NCBI RefSeq assembly: GCF_963678635.1
Contig: NC_087064.1
Coordinates: 32,216,369 to 32,280,368 of the forward strand
DNA from: Symsagittifera roscoffensis
Lineage: Eukaryota; Xenacoelomorpha; Acoela; Convolutidae
DNA length: 64,000 bases
Direction of reading: 5' to 3'
In this document: positions 34,670 to 46,873 of the stretch, one piece after another
Numbering within the stretch: position 1 is the first letter of the stretch
How the letters are laid out: every line of letters begins with the position of its first letter
The notes under the pieces: generated by a model
What the model saw: only the letters and a program-made list of their open reading frames with translations
Databases searched by the model: none
What the model was told of the DNA's origin: nothing
Translations under genes and position numbers: made by a program

Positions 34670-35050
34670 AATCATGGAATCCATGGCAAAACACTAAACA
34701 TTTCTAACTTTGTGTATTAATAATTGTTGTAAAATGTCATGGAATCCGGTCCCTTTCATCTTGGTAAAGTCCCGGATTCCAGAACACGCAGAAGCCAAAA
34801 GCCCAGGAATCCATGGTAAAACCGTTTTTTAATGCGTTTCAATATGGTATCGGATTCCATGGTTTTTGTCATGGATTCCGGGATTGGCCACAAAATCGGT
34901 GGTTTTAGCTGTCCCGGAGTCCATGACAAAAGCTGGTCACATACAAACTGGTTTGAATTAGGAATCCACGGAATCTAAAAACATCAAAGAAAATGCGTGT
35001 GTTCCGGAATCCGGGACACACGATTTCTAGCTTTTTGGCACCGATTCCGC
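34670..35050. repeat. Right subterminal GGAATCC motif cluster
   Basis: Ten or more GGAATCC/GGATTCC motifs in both orientations (for example CATGGAATCCGG, CCCGGATTCC, ATGGATTCCGGG). It mirrors the cluster at the other end of the transposon. Confidence 0.7.
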
Positions 35051-35057
35051 AAAAACC

Positions 35058-35083
35058 AAATAACACGGATTGGCGACGTAATG
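35058..35083 (-). repeat. Right terminal inverted repeat, 26 bp
   Basis: Perfect reverse complement of 29,806-29,831. Followed by AA (35,084-35,085), matching the AA before the left repeat. Confidence 0.95.
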
Positions 35084-35164
35084 AAACTTCCACTCCTAAC
35101 GTACCCCCCAACGACGACGTACCTCCCCATCTCTCTAGTTAGGGGACATCCCCCAACGTACCCC

Positions 35165-37815
35165 CCCCACCTCACACGAACATGAATTTTATGGTGTAAC
35201 GGGTGCTTTTACAAGGTGGATTATGAAGACTAAATATGTTTGTCATAACCTAATTAGTCCGTATGTCAATTTTCATTACAATTGAACAAAGTGAACGTAA
35301 TTTTTACTGATAAAATTTTGCAGGTGGGGGGGAAAAGGAAAAAGAGATAATTTTTATACTTTGATCCGGCTAGCTCCTTCTAAGTAGCTTGATCTAGCAT
35401 GTGTTGAAATTTCAATCCTATGTCTTTAGTATATACACAGAAAACGACAAAAAATATCAGACATTGATCAAAGCATATCTAAACATGCCAAACAAGAAAA
35501 AATTGGTTTGTAGCCGGTTTGAAAAAAAAATTCCAGAGAAACGGAACAAAGTCAACTTTTTGTGTATCGAGGACTACGTTATGCAGACAAAAATTGAAAT
35601 TTGCATGCAAAACTAAAATGTCTTTAGTAGATACACAGAAAACGACAAAAATTATCAGACATTGATCAAAGCATATTTAAACATGCCAAACAAGAAAAAA
35701 CCGGTTTTTAGCCGGTTTAAAAAAGTATCCAGAGAAACGGAACAAAACAACTTTTTGTTTATCCAGCCCGCACCGAAGTTTCAAGGGGTAATAACCGATT
35801 ATAGTGGATTTTTGTTGACTAAAATTTTTTGTATATAATCGATTATCATGTCAAATTTAGACCACGTAATCGATTTGTAATCGATGATAATCGATTATTT
35901 AGGAAAAAATTAAATCCATTTTAAATCAAATATAATCGATTATAATCCATTTTTGTTTTCAATATAATGGATTTTTTTGTATATAAAATCCATGAAATTT
36001 TATTGATTTTTGTAAATAATGACTCTAATTTTTATAATTTTCTGCAAAACTTGAACAAACCCGATCATCCAGGGGCGGCCAATATATAGTTATTTTCCAA
36101 AAAACGCCCAAAAACAGCATTTTTGACCAGTTCCTCACGACAACCCCTCAACGTACCAAACTTCCACTCCTAACGTACCCCCCAACGACGACGTACCCCC
36201 CCATCTCTCTAGTTAGGGGACATCCCCCAACGTACCCCCAGCCCAACCTACGACGAACCCACCATACTACCCCGCCGCTCTCTAGTTAGGGGACATCTAA
36301 CTGTAGTACTGGTAATGGTTGGGGGAGTTGGTGTGGGATCTGTAGGTAACTTTTTGTAATTTTTGATAGACTCGATTGAAAATAGGAAAATTGAAATTAA
36401 GCGAGAGAAGAAAATAACTAACTTAGGTTGAACAAAATTATAAAGTAATGAAAACAACACACAAAAAGAGTTGAAGAAATAGATTATAATTCATTTTATT
36501 CGATTAAAATGGATTATTTTTCTTTTGATAAAATTTTTTGAAAAAAATCGATTATAATTGATTATAATCGATTAAATTGGGACTTTTTTGCTTAAAAAAT
36601 TTTATCATTATAATCGATTATGTTTGTTATTTTATAGAGACTGACTGACAATGAAAATCCAATGTAATCAATTATTATCCATGAAACTTCAGTGCGGAAG
36701 GACTACGTTATGCAGACAAAAAACTGAAACTTCCATGCAAAAATCTTATGTCTTAAGTAGATACACAGAAAACGAAAAAAATCGGATGAAACATTCATTT
36801 GCTCGTCGAAACCAAAAATCTGCTATTTGTTCTCCCGTACTGTAGAAGTTGATTAACTACTCTTTTATTGATTCTCAAATCAACCTTTGATCATACCTCT
36901 GCCAACCTGTGATACTCCTAACCACAGTCAGTGCACGTGACTTATCATATTTATAATTCCAAAAAAGTACAATTTGCATATAAAACACTCATCGTGATCT
37001 ACCACAGTTTTACGGTATCGTTGGCTCAAGTGTACCAATATACCCGAACTGACCAAAAATGCTTTTCCTACAGATTTCATATATGAAAAAGTGCTAATCA
37101 TACAATTACGAAGTACAATTCCATAGATACAGGAAGTGTTCAGAAAACTTTAAGATAAGCATTTTCCATGTTTGGAAATTGTAACACAAGCATTTGTTCA
37201 TATACCAAAAAGTTGATTTTTTAAAATTTTATTTCTCAAAGTTTTTCGGAAATTTTCGTGACAGAACACAAGTGACTAAAACTATGGTTTACTCAGTACT
37301 AGAGTCGCCAAATGGTTGATCCTCTGCATTTAAAATGTATTGAAAAATGACCTATATTGTATAACATTTATCTTCACAAATCATATACTAAAAGCTTCAA
37401 ACTTTTAAATTTTGGCAAACCTTTTCAAAGATGATTTTTTCAAAACTAGAAAATTTAAATTATCAGACACTGATCAAAACATCACTTTTAGTCATACCTT
37501 TTGATTCATCAAATTTAATTTTTCTTATAGTTTCGGATTTTAAGAAAAATACCTTCGGTAAGTCATGGAAATTTTCTTCCTCAAGTTTTTTTTAGAGACT
37601 CTTCAAGGTTGGACAGAAAAACTTCGTAATTTGGGAGGCAAATGCTGGACAACAAAAACGACGCAAATTAAAAAGTAAAGGGTGAGTAAAAGGAAGCCAA
37701 AGATCAGAAGTTAAAACATCCAAGAGAAAATCTGTTATAGAAATATGTGTTTGTGGAGCAGACAAAATTTTCAAATTGTGAACATACTGCACAGATTCGA
37801 GAAGCGCAGACGTAA
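35165..37815 (+). repeat. Tandem unit B
   Basis: Full unit beginning with a truncated GGCTC-type MITE. It holds the ~200-bp direct repeats, an inverted-repeat element (35,767-36,697), a CCCCCAACGTACCCCCC-type patch at 36,150-36,290, and a unique stretch to the junction GAAGCGCAGACGT (about 37,810). From 35,576 on it matches unit C with a constant offset of about 2,341 bp. No gene; the 131-codon minus frame at 37,592-37,987 crosses the junction and is not conserved as such. Confidence 0.88.
35767..36697. mobile_element. Inverted-repeat element in unit B
   Basis: 931 bp with imperfect terminal inverted repeats: CCCGCACCGAAGTTTCAAGG at the left, and CCATGAAACTTCAGTGCGG at the right. Both are followed inward by ATCGATTAT/ATAATCC tracts. 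The interior holds the CCAACGTACC patch, which is the site hit by the SET transposon in unit A. It encodes nothing recognisable. Confidence 0.72.
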
Positions 37816-40160
37816 TAGAGAAGCGCAGACGTTTCATGGGTAATAACCGATTATAATTGATTTTTTTGACTAAAATTTTGTGTATATAATCGATTATCAT
37901 GTCAAATTTAGACCACGTTATGCAGACAAAAATTGAAATTTGCATGCAAAACTCCAATGTCTTTAGTAGATACACAGAAAACGACAAAAATTATCAGACA
38001 TTGATCAAAGCATATTTAAACATGCCAAACAAGAAAAAACCGGTTTTTAGTCGGTTTAAAAAGAGTATCCAGAGAAACGGAACAAAAACAACTTTTTGTT
38101 TATCCAGCCCGCACCGAAGTTTCAAGGGGTAATAACCGATTATAATGGATTTTTGTTGACTAAAATTTTGTGTATATAATCGATTATCATGTCAAATTTA
38201 GACCACGTAATCGATTTGTAATCGATGATAATCGATTATTTAGGAAAAAATTAAATCCATTTTAAACCAAATATAATCGATTATAATCCATTTTTGTTTT
38301 CAATATAATGGATTTTTTTGTATATAAAATCCATGAAATTTTATTGATTTTTGTAAATAATGACTCTAATTTTTATAATTTTTTGCAAAACTTGAACAAA
38401 CCCGATCATCCAGGGGCGGCCAATATATAGTTATTTTCCAAAAAACGCCCAAAAACAGCATTTTTGACCAGTTCCTCACGACAACCCCCCAACGTACCAA
38501 ACTTCCACTCCTAACGTACCCCCCAACGACGACGTACCCCCCCCCCCATCTCTCTAGTTAGGGGACATCCCCCAACGTACCCCCAGCCCAACCTACGACG
38601 TACCCACCTCACTACCCCGCCGCTCTCTAGTTAGGGGACATCTAACTGTAGTACTGGTAATGGTTGGGGGAGTTGGTGTGGGATCTGTAGGTAACTTTTT
38701 GTAGTTTTTGATAGACTCGATTGAAAATAGGAAAAACGAATTTAAGCGAGAGAACAAAATAACTAACTTAGGTTGAACAAAATTATGGAGTAATGAAAAC
38801 AACACACAAAAGAGTTGAAGAAATAGATTATAATCCATTTTATTCGATTAAAATGGATTATTTTTCTTTTGAAAAAATTTTTTGAAAAAAATCGATTATA
38901 ACTGATTATAATCGATTAAATTGGGACTTTTTTGCTTAAACAATTTTATCATTATAATCGATTATGTTTGTTATTTTATAGAGACTGACTGACAATGAAA
39001 ATCCAATGTAATCGATTATTATCCATGAAACTTCAGTGCGGGAGGACTACGTTATGCAGACAAAAAATTGAAATTTCCAAGCAAAAATCTTATGTCTTAA
39101 GTGGATACACAGAAAACGAAAAAAATCGGGGGAAACATTCATTTGCTCGTCGAAACCAAAAATCTGCTATTTGTTCTCCCGTACTGTAGAAGTTGATTAA
39201 CTACTCTTTTATTGATTCTCAAATCAACCTTTGATCATACCTCTGCCAACCTGTGATACTCCTAACCACAGTCAGTGCACGTGACTTATCATATTTATAA
39301 TTCCAAAAAAATACAACTCCATATAAAACAATCATCGTGATCTACCACAGTCTTACGGTTTCGTTGGCTCAAGTGTACCAATATACCCGAAATGACCAAA
39401 AATGCTTTTCCTACATATTTCATACATGGAAAAGTGCTAATCATACAATTACGAAGTACAATTCCATAGATACAGAAAATGTTCAGAAAACTCTAAGATA
39501 GGCATTTTCCATGTATGGAAATTGTAACACAAGCATTTTTTCATATACCGAAAAGTTGATTTTTTTAAATTTTATTTCTCAAATTTTTTCGGATGTTTTC
39601 GTGACCGAACACAAGTGACTAAAACTATGGTTTACTCAAAACTAGAGTCGCCAAATGGTTGATCCTCTGCATTTAAAATGTATTGAAAATGACCTATATT
39701 GTGTAACATTTATCTTCACAAATCATATACTAAAAGCTTCAAACTTTTAAATTTTGGCAAACCTTTTCAAAGATGATTTTTTCAAAACTAGAAAATTTAA
39801 ATTATCAGACACTGATCAAAACATCACTTTTAGTCATACCTTTTGATTCATCAAATTTAATTTTTCTTATAGTTTCGGATTTTTATTGAAAAATACCTTC
39901 GGTAAGTCATGGAAATTTTCTTCCTCAAGTTTTTTTTAGAGACTCTTCAAGGTTGGACAGAAAAACTTCGTAATTTGGGAGGCAAATGCTGGAAAACAAA
40001 AACGACGCAAATTAAAAAGTAAAGGGTGAGTAAAAGGAAGCCAAAGATCAGAAGTTAAAACATCCAAGAGAAAATCTGTTATAGAAATATGTGTTTGTGG
40101 AGCAGACAAAATTTTCAAATTGTGAACATACTGCACAGATTCGAGAAGCGCAGACGTAGC
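37815..40160 (+). repeat. Tandem unit C
   Basis: Third unit, nearly identical to unit B over about 2.34 kb (differences are single substitutions and homopolymer length changes). It ends at the same GAAGCGCAGACGT junction at ~40,155. High similarity points to recent duplication or gene conversion. Confidence 0.88.
38108..39042. mobile_element. Inverted-repeat element in unit C
   Basis: 935-bp copy of the element at 35,767-36,697, with the complete right terminus CTTCAGTGCGGG. It was copied together with its flanks, so it is not an independent insertion. It holds an intact pre-insertion site of the SET transposon at 38,499-38,500. Confidence 0.72.
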
Positions 40161-42419
40161 TCAGAAAAAAAGATCATAACCCTTCATAAGTAAATATAAC
40201 CGATTTAAAGAGATTTTAATGTTCAGAAAAGTAGTTTTATTAGAATCATTTTTTAATTGATGATAATTAATGAAAAAACGCGTACGCAATTAAAAAAAAC
40301 AGGTGGTTGACCTCGAGAAGAAAAAAGGGACAAAAACTGAATTGAAACTTTCTTTTGCGAATTCTCTTTCCGGCCAAAAACTTTTGTTCAGAAAGATTCC
40401 CAAAAAATGACATTGATAAAAGAAATTGATTATTAGGAACCCTGGGGTGGTTTTGATTGAAAACAACTGAGCTTAAATCTATTGATTTTTCTTCCGATCG
40501 ACTTTATTTATTGAAAAGTTCTCCTAATTTTTGTTATCAAAGTTTACATTTAGTTTTATTTTGATTACTTCTTTGACGGATTGTTTTTCATGGATGTGGA
40601 ACAATAACATGTTTTGTCAACCAATTGGTGAGAACGGCTGTCTGCTCCATTATTTGTTTGCTCGAGGTTCCATGAGTAAAACAAAAGAAACTAAGTGAGA
40701 GAGTCAAGAAAAAAATTGATGACCTTAAAATGCTTTCGTGTGCTCAACAAGTACGTATTCAAAAATTGGAAAAAAACAACGTTACACGCAGTAACGACTG
40801 CGTGCTCCGAAAAGATAATCAAGAAAAGATAATTTTATACAATTGAATACTTCTCCTTATGTACGTTGCGCGCAATGTGAGAACGTAACAATGGAAACCA
40901 TAAAGTTTTTTCAAAAGTTATTTGGGTATAACAATAAAGTATGAATATGTGAAAGCTTGCCGTGTCTTGCCTGGTGACGCAGGTATTTTCCTTCCCAGTG
41001 TAAGGTTTTTGTTCAGTTACTTTAAAGACAAATCGTTTATCTGAAAAAATAGAAAAGCTTTTAGAAGAAAAGATCAATCCAATAAACCAAAAGTTTATCA
41101 GTTTGAGTCAAACATGGCAACTGCTGTTCGCATGGGGTTGGAAACGGTGACTAACATTTCCGTTGTGTCAGTTGCAATTATTTGTGAAAAAGGAACGAAA
41201 AATTTATTAAAGTCAATAGCTTTGATGACCTCAAAAAATTGGAACCAAAGATTAAAAAAATTTGTTAAGATTAACAACAGTAGCAGAGATGCAAACTATA
41301 GAGTCTCACCAGCGGAAAAAACCGCATAGGAACAATAAAAAGACTCATAAATTCCATACAATTACACGAACGGGAACTTGTTTGTTGAGTGTTTGATATT
41401 TTGTGTAATGATAAAACAAAAGATCTATGAGTTGATACTAAGGCGCCGTGCAACTCTGGACTAACTAAACTATGATATATCAATTCCACTAATGCTGTCA
41501 CTTTTTTCCTTTGGATTTTGGAAGTGACTTGTTGTATTTTTCCCCACAATTTATGTCAGAAACTACTCAACCCAAAAAAAATTTCATAATTCTTTTTTGT
41601 TTTTGTCAAATCAAATTGCAGATTGAACTCAGACTGTCAGTTGCTTTTGCCCAGCTAGTGATAACGCGAGTGCTCCAGGTTGGTTGTAATAAGGCGACAT
41701 CTAACCCTGGAAAGGCGCTTATGGACTGGTTAGGCATGTATTTCTTTGTGTGCTCTGTGATAACGCGGAGTAAACACTGAAAATAATTTTCACCTTCTAT
41801 CTTGAAATATTTTTTATTTTAATTTTCAGTTTTACTTTTTTTGTTATACTTGAATGTGAAGGAGAAAACCATGAATCTCTACAACAAAGAAGTGCAATCG
41901 AAATTACGGCAAATCAAAAACTTTCTCTTTTTTTATAGGAAAAAGCAAAGTTAGGGATTTTGGATACACGCAAGAACAGCTTATTAAACATTGGGACGCA
42001 GAAGGGAAAAATTTCCGGCCGACTGAGGGAGCTCACGAATATTTAACCAGTTTTTGTTATTTTTTTTCCTATCTCAGATCAACAGAGTTAAAGAAAGCAG
42101 TATATCATGAATACCACTGAGCAAATTTTTTTTTGCAAACGTTAGATCGTTATCAAAAAGCAAAGACGAATTTCAAGTTAGCCAAAGTCAACTAAATAAT
42201 TTGCCTAGCGTTATACATTGCACCAAAAATTGGATTTCACCAAATCAAAATTGAACATTTTCGCAGGGGTAGGTGAGGAGGACTCTGGTTAAATAAATAA
42301 TAAAAAAGAAAAATTAATTATGAAATAATCAAAAGAACAAGCAATTATTAAGCATCAAAAAAAAGAATGAAAAAATAAAAATTTATACGAGAGTTTTTTC
42401 CTCTTAGCGCGGTTAAAAT
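40161..42419. other. Unassigned, no gene accepted
   Basis: About 2.3 kb of AT-rich DNA. Frames at 41,114-41,329 and 41,511-41,780 (+) begin with ATG but show no domain. They may be the decayed upstream part of the LINE that is recognisable from 42.42 kb. Confidence 0.45.
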
Positions 42420-44722
42420 TTCAGACACTCCTGATACTGCTAAAATTTTTGGATGTTATTACAATAGCACCATCTACACATCATTTACTTTGTGGTGACT
42501 TTAAAACTAAAATTTTAAGAAGAAGCAAAAGATTCTCTGAGCTGATGAGCATTTCAATTGAAAACAATGTTCTCCTACAAAACGGACAACAAGCAACCGG
42601 ATAAACGAATACAAGTAAAACGTGTCTAGATCAGTTTTTTTTTCTAGTGTAAAAAAATCTGTAACGATTTTTAAAATATCTGTAGCTGGTCATTATGGGG
42701 TGATTTTAAACCCAACATCAAAAACATGCAAAAATGAACCTTTCAGTTCCAAAACGCGACCATGGTATGAAATTGAATTTGAATCTTTCCTGGAAGAGCT
42801 AAACGAATCGTTAAACGAAAAATTATTCGATATTGAAACAAAAGTTTACAGAAAGAATTTCAATTAGATTTTTTTCTGGTTGAACGAAAAGCTCAAAATT
42901 AACATTGAATTGTTTTTACCAGGAAAAAAATCAATTAGAAAAACCTCGAAGCACTGAGTAGATAGTGAATTAAAATCTGCTTCATCTAAAAATGACGGCT
43001 TAGGATACTTTTATAAAAACTGGAACCACAAAGGACAGAAGAAAAACTGAATCTCTCGCTGAGTCAGTAAAAAAGCGATTTATCAAAACAATATACGATT
43101 GAATCCCACAAGAACAGCAGAGAATTTTTCCGTTTGTTTAACAATCTAACTTGTGCTAACAAAAACAACGACATGGAAGAAGAAAACATAAATGTTGAGA
43201 AACTGAACGAATTTTTTGCAAATGTATGAGAGAAATTGGCGAGAAAATTTAAACTTTGAAGGGATTAAGAGTCAGAAAGCAAACTATGACATTCAGACAT
43301 AACGCAAACTGAAACATCGAATTTAACTGAATTGTCAAAATCCAAGTTCAGTTTAGAAACATATGGACTTATCCATTGTAACTTGAAAAAAAAAACAATT
43401 GTCCAGTTTTGCTCCCAGTTTAGACAAAACTTTTCCAAATATTTTCAAAGTTGCGAAATTTAAAACTCTCTCCTGAATGAAGACAATGATCGTAACCCAT
43501 TAAATTACAGGCTAATTTCTTTTTTAACCAGTACTATGTAAAAATTGTGAGCGGGTCATTTATAACAGAGTGGACCATTATCTCACTAAGTATCAATTAT
43601 TAAAAAAAATTGTCAGTTTGATTCAGCTCAAAATGGACCTCAATCGATGCTCTGATAACCAGAAAAGAGGAAGTGCATCAAGATTTAAACTCTAAGACCA
43701 CGAAAACCTAATGCAAATTCGATGACCTCAAAAAGCTTTTGATATTGTTGACCACATGCTTTTACTTGAGAAATGTGACGCATATGGATTTCGGGGACCT
43801 GTTTTGGTCCTACTGAATTACTATTAAAATACCGTCAGCATACGTTGCCACAAAACTAAATGCTCTCAAAATGAAAATGTGAATTATGGAGTACCACACG
43901 GATCCATACAAGGCCCGCTTATTTTCATTCTTTATATTTTGATATTGAACAAAATTAAAATAGTGAAAGTAATTTGATTTCATATCCAGACGATACTGTC
44001 ATAAACATAACAGTTAGAAGGAGCGAATTGACAAATAAATACCAGGAAGTGTTGGAAAAAACATCAAGTTGCTAAGAAAAAAACAAGCTGACTTCAAAAG
44101 AAGATAAAACAAAAACAATTGTAATATCTAAGAAAAGCAGCGGAAAATCAGATATAAAATTGAACGGAGAAACTATTGAAGAGTAACAAGTGTTTCCTTG
44201 ACTCTAAGCTAGATCAAATACTGAAAGTATTTAACGCTTATTTGAAACCCATTTTACAGTACGGTTTGGCTTATGCGTCAACAGACAAAACTAAATTAGA
44301 AACAACTGATCTTAAAGTCAAAATATTATTGAAAATTATTTGTTATAAGAGAAGAATTGGGAGCATAGAAGTAAGACAGAAAGGAAAAATGTACCTAGTA
44401 AAGGATTGAAATACCTATGAATTATTAAAGTTACTATGTAAGGTTGTGAGAATGTAAGGTTGTGAGAGCTGTAACTGAGAGAAATTTGAAAACTTTTCTG
44501 AATAAGAGAGTTTCAGCTAGGTAGATACCTGTGTTTTCAAAAGGTAATCAAAAATCTTCGATAATTAATAGAATTAAAATCCTTTTCAATTTTGCTCAAA
44601 ATTATTTCCCAGATTTTGTAACCTGGTCTCAGAGCTCCACAGAATATCAATTGCATATCTTCAATCATGAGGTTTTGGACGATTTTGTTCTAGGAACTTA
44701 TCATCTGGTTGAGTACAAATAG
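42420..44722 (+). pseudogene. Decayed LINE (non-LTR retrotransposon) ORF2
   Basis: Degenerate endonuclease and reverse transcriptase across several frames. At 42,460-42,720 the end of an APE-type endonuclease is visible: HHLLCGDF, LQNGQQATR, then CLDQFFFSS and AGHYGVIL. At 43,490-44,010 the RT core follows: NPLNYRLIS, DDLKKAFDIVDHMLL, NYGVPHGSIQGPLIFILYI and SYPDDTV (the usual YADD box altered). C-terminal remnants reach 44,722. The GVP.GS..GPL pattern fits CR1/Jockey-type LINEs. Many stops and frameshifts make it a fossil. Confidence 0.82.
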
Positions 44723-46441
44723 TTTTTAAGTCAAGGGTAGGTATACTGATGAAATTTTTCATTTTTTGTTTCAAAATTTTTTTTTTATAATGTTTTCACC
44801 AATTCTTTTTTTTATCTATTGATTAATCATTGATTTTACGAACCAACAAAAGTAATAACAAGATCAGAGGCGCCTGAAAACGGGCTGCAAAGTTCCACGG
44901 CGTTCTCGCAATGAGATTTCATTTGGCTGTAAATGTAGTAGGTTTTACGGTGAATGGAGTCTACATTGCAAACCAATTTTTATATTATCATGGTTAATAT
45001 TATGATTATGATTAAGATTACAATGAGTTCATTATGATTATAATAAATTGATTTTAAAATTAGGGTGATAGATCATGAAAGTTCAATACAATCATTTATG
45101 ATTATGCTATGGACACATAGTTTCAGATAAAAGATAATATCGATACAAAGAGAAATGTCGCTTCGAGTATTTTAGGCAGCTAAAAATTAGCCATATTAGT
45201 TTGAAGCATATATTTTTTTAAAAATTACTGGGAAGGCAACTCCCCTAGTTTAAAAACCATTCACTTTTGTATGTGTTTCGAAATTTAGTTTGACTCATAC
45301 ATTTTTCTTTTTTAGAACACTACAGAACAGATATTTTTAGTGTCTTTTTCTGCAAAATTTTTTTAAAAAATTTTCAAAAAAAACAGTTTTGAATTTTTTT
45401 ACCACCAGACACAAGTATAGTGTCATGCATAAACCAATTTGATGTAATTTGAATTTTTGAGGCAATAAGTTAAAAACTTCTGTTTGCTTCAATCCAACCT
45501 GGAAAGAGTTTTAAGTCCTTTTAATCACCTGACTGTGGTAAAACGTTAACAAGTAAAACTAGAAAAAGTCCCCCCGCAAAAAATTTTTTTGTTTTCGTTA
45601 AAGGTCGACACAAGAAAAACCTAGCGACAAAATTGAGATCAAATTAGTTTTGATAATCAAACAAAAGCACTTGCTCACTGAAATTTTGATAAATAAATCT
45701 ATCCTTGACTATTTATTGTTTTAATCCAATAAAACCATAGCTATTGATTACATCGAAACAATACAAAATAACAGAAAGCCCAAATAATCGAAGCGGGTAG
45801 AAAATGAACTCATCTTTTTCTTTATTATGGTTGCTTTTGATAACAGGTGAGACGTGAGGGCTAATTTTAGTGCTGGGTTTATGGGGGCTCAAAATAGTAT
45901 CATGATCAAATCACCTCCTTTTGTAGGGATTTTAAAAGCAAAAAAAAATTTTTCGCTCAGTATCTTTTTAAGTTTGGCAAGCTGAAGATTTGTTAAAAAA
46001 ATATGAATCTCTTCAAAACAACTGTGAAAAATAATGATCGCGCTTTTGGTTAATCTGAATCAAATTGGCTTCGAAGGAGTTGACATAACAACAAATCTTA
46101 ACCAAACTTTGATTGGATTTCGGATGAAAGTTAAGAATGTTTATGCTTGGAAAGGTTTTTGTTCCAGTTTTTGAGAAAGTCAGGATTTTTAGGATTGGGA
46201 TAACTATTTTAGAATTTCTTCTGAAAAAAGTTAGCTCACCTATGGGATCGATTCCTGCCTCTTCGTAGCTCCACTATATGATCTTGCGTATAAAACTCTC
46301 TGAAACTAGTCTATCGAGAGTGCTGCTTTTAAAGTTTGATTTGGAAAGTGTAAGGCAAATACTTACGCGTGTCAAATGATCCCACACTGCAAGGCTCTTC
46401 ACGCGTTCAACTTTTTTCATCCCCACCCCCCACCTCTTAAA
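44723..46441. other. Unassigned, no gene seen
   Basis: AT-rich flank of the giant retroelement with ATGATTATGATTA-type simple sequence near 45,000-45,060. No credible coding frame. The last bases before the LTR are CTCTTAAA; the matching 3' duplication would lie outside the window. Confidence 0.5.
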
Positions 46442-46853
46442 TGGAACCTGATCTAAACTACATTTTATGATTGGATAATTTAGATATTTTACCAATGTAA
46501 AGTATTTAATATTAACCAATCATGATCCATCTAACTAACAACCCACTTATTTGTAAGTGCTGAAGTTACTTGTAATTTCAGCACCAGAGAGAGATTTGAA
46601 TTTAACTTAGAAATTAGTTGGACTCTCCCGAGCACTTCAGCAGCCGCAATAAACCAGTATACCCTAGATCTATTGAGCCTAGCAGAGACTAGTTAAACAA
46701 CCTGAGACTAGATAGTATAAGAGTAAGATTAGGATCGGTATTAGACTAAGAAGTTGCACGAATCTATCCGGCCGAAAATAAGATAGCGTGACGAGCAGAC
46801 GGTGTACCCTATCCGAAATTACTCTATGAGTTAACCAACTCGGTCATAACTCA
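46442..46853 (+). repeat. 5' LTR
   Basis: 412 bp, begins TGGAACCTGATC and ends CATAACTCA. It matches the left element's 3' LTR (8,249-8,658) end to end. A 13-bp hairpin lies at 46,557-46,584. A TATAAG-like word lies near 46,702; promoter and polyadenylation signals cannot be fixed by eye. Confidence 0.92.
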
Positions 46854-46855
46854 TC

Positions 46856-46873
46856 TGGTGCGACCATAAGTCT
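46856..46873 (+). other. Primer-binding site
   Basis: TGGTGCGACCATAAGTCT starts 2 nt after the LTR. TGG pairs with the CCA end of a tRNA. The pairing tRNA would have an acceptor strand ending GGTCGCA-CCA and T-arm bases ACTTAT just upstream. I cannot name the tRNA with confidence. Confidence 0.75.

Larger units (their letters stand above)
29806..35083 (-). mobile_element. DNA transposon carrying a SET-domain (KMT5A-like) gene
   Basis: A 5,278-bp element with perfect 26-bp terminal inverted repeats at 29,806-29,831 (begins CATTACGTCGCC) and 35,058-35,083 (ends GGCGACGTAATG). It is flanked by AA on both sides. It interrupts a unit whose two sister copies read straight through at 36,158-36,159 and 38,499-38,500 (GTACCAAACTTCC). 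Subtracting the element and one AA restores that empty site exactly. Inside, one spliced minus-strand gene fills 30,748-33,972, and GGAATCC-rich subterminal regions lie at 29,858-30,190 and 34,670-35,050. The superfamily is unknown. Long arrays of subterminal motifs and a 2-bp duplication recall CMC/EnSpm-like elements, but the ends are not CACTA. Confidence 0.9.

Noticed and set aside
41114-41780. Two plus-strand frames and one minus-strand frame
   Set aside because: No domain, opposite-strand overlap, and they lie next to a LINE fossil, so chance frames in decayed repeat DNA are more likely.
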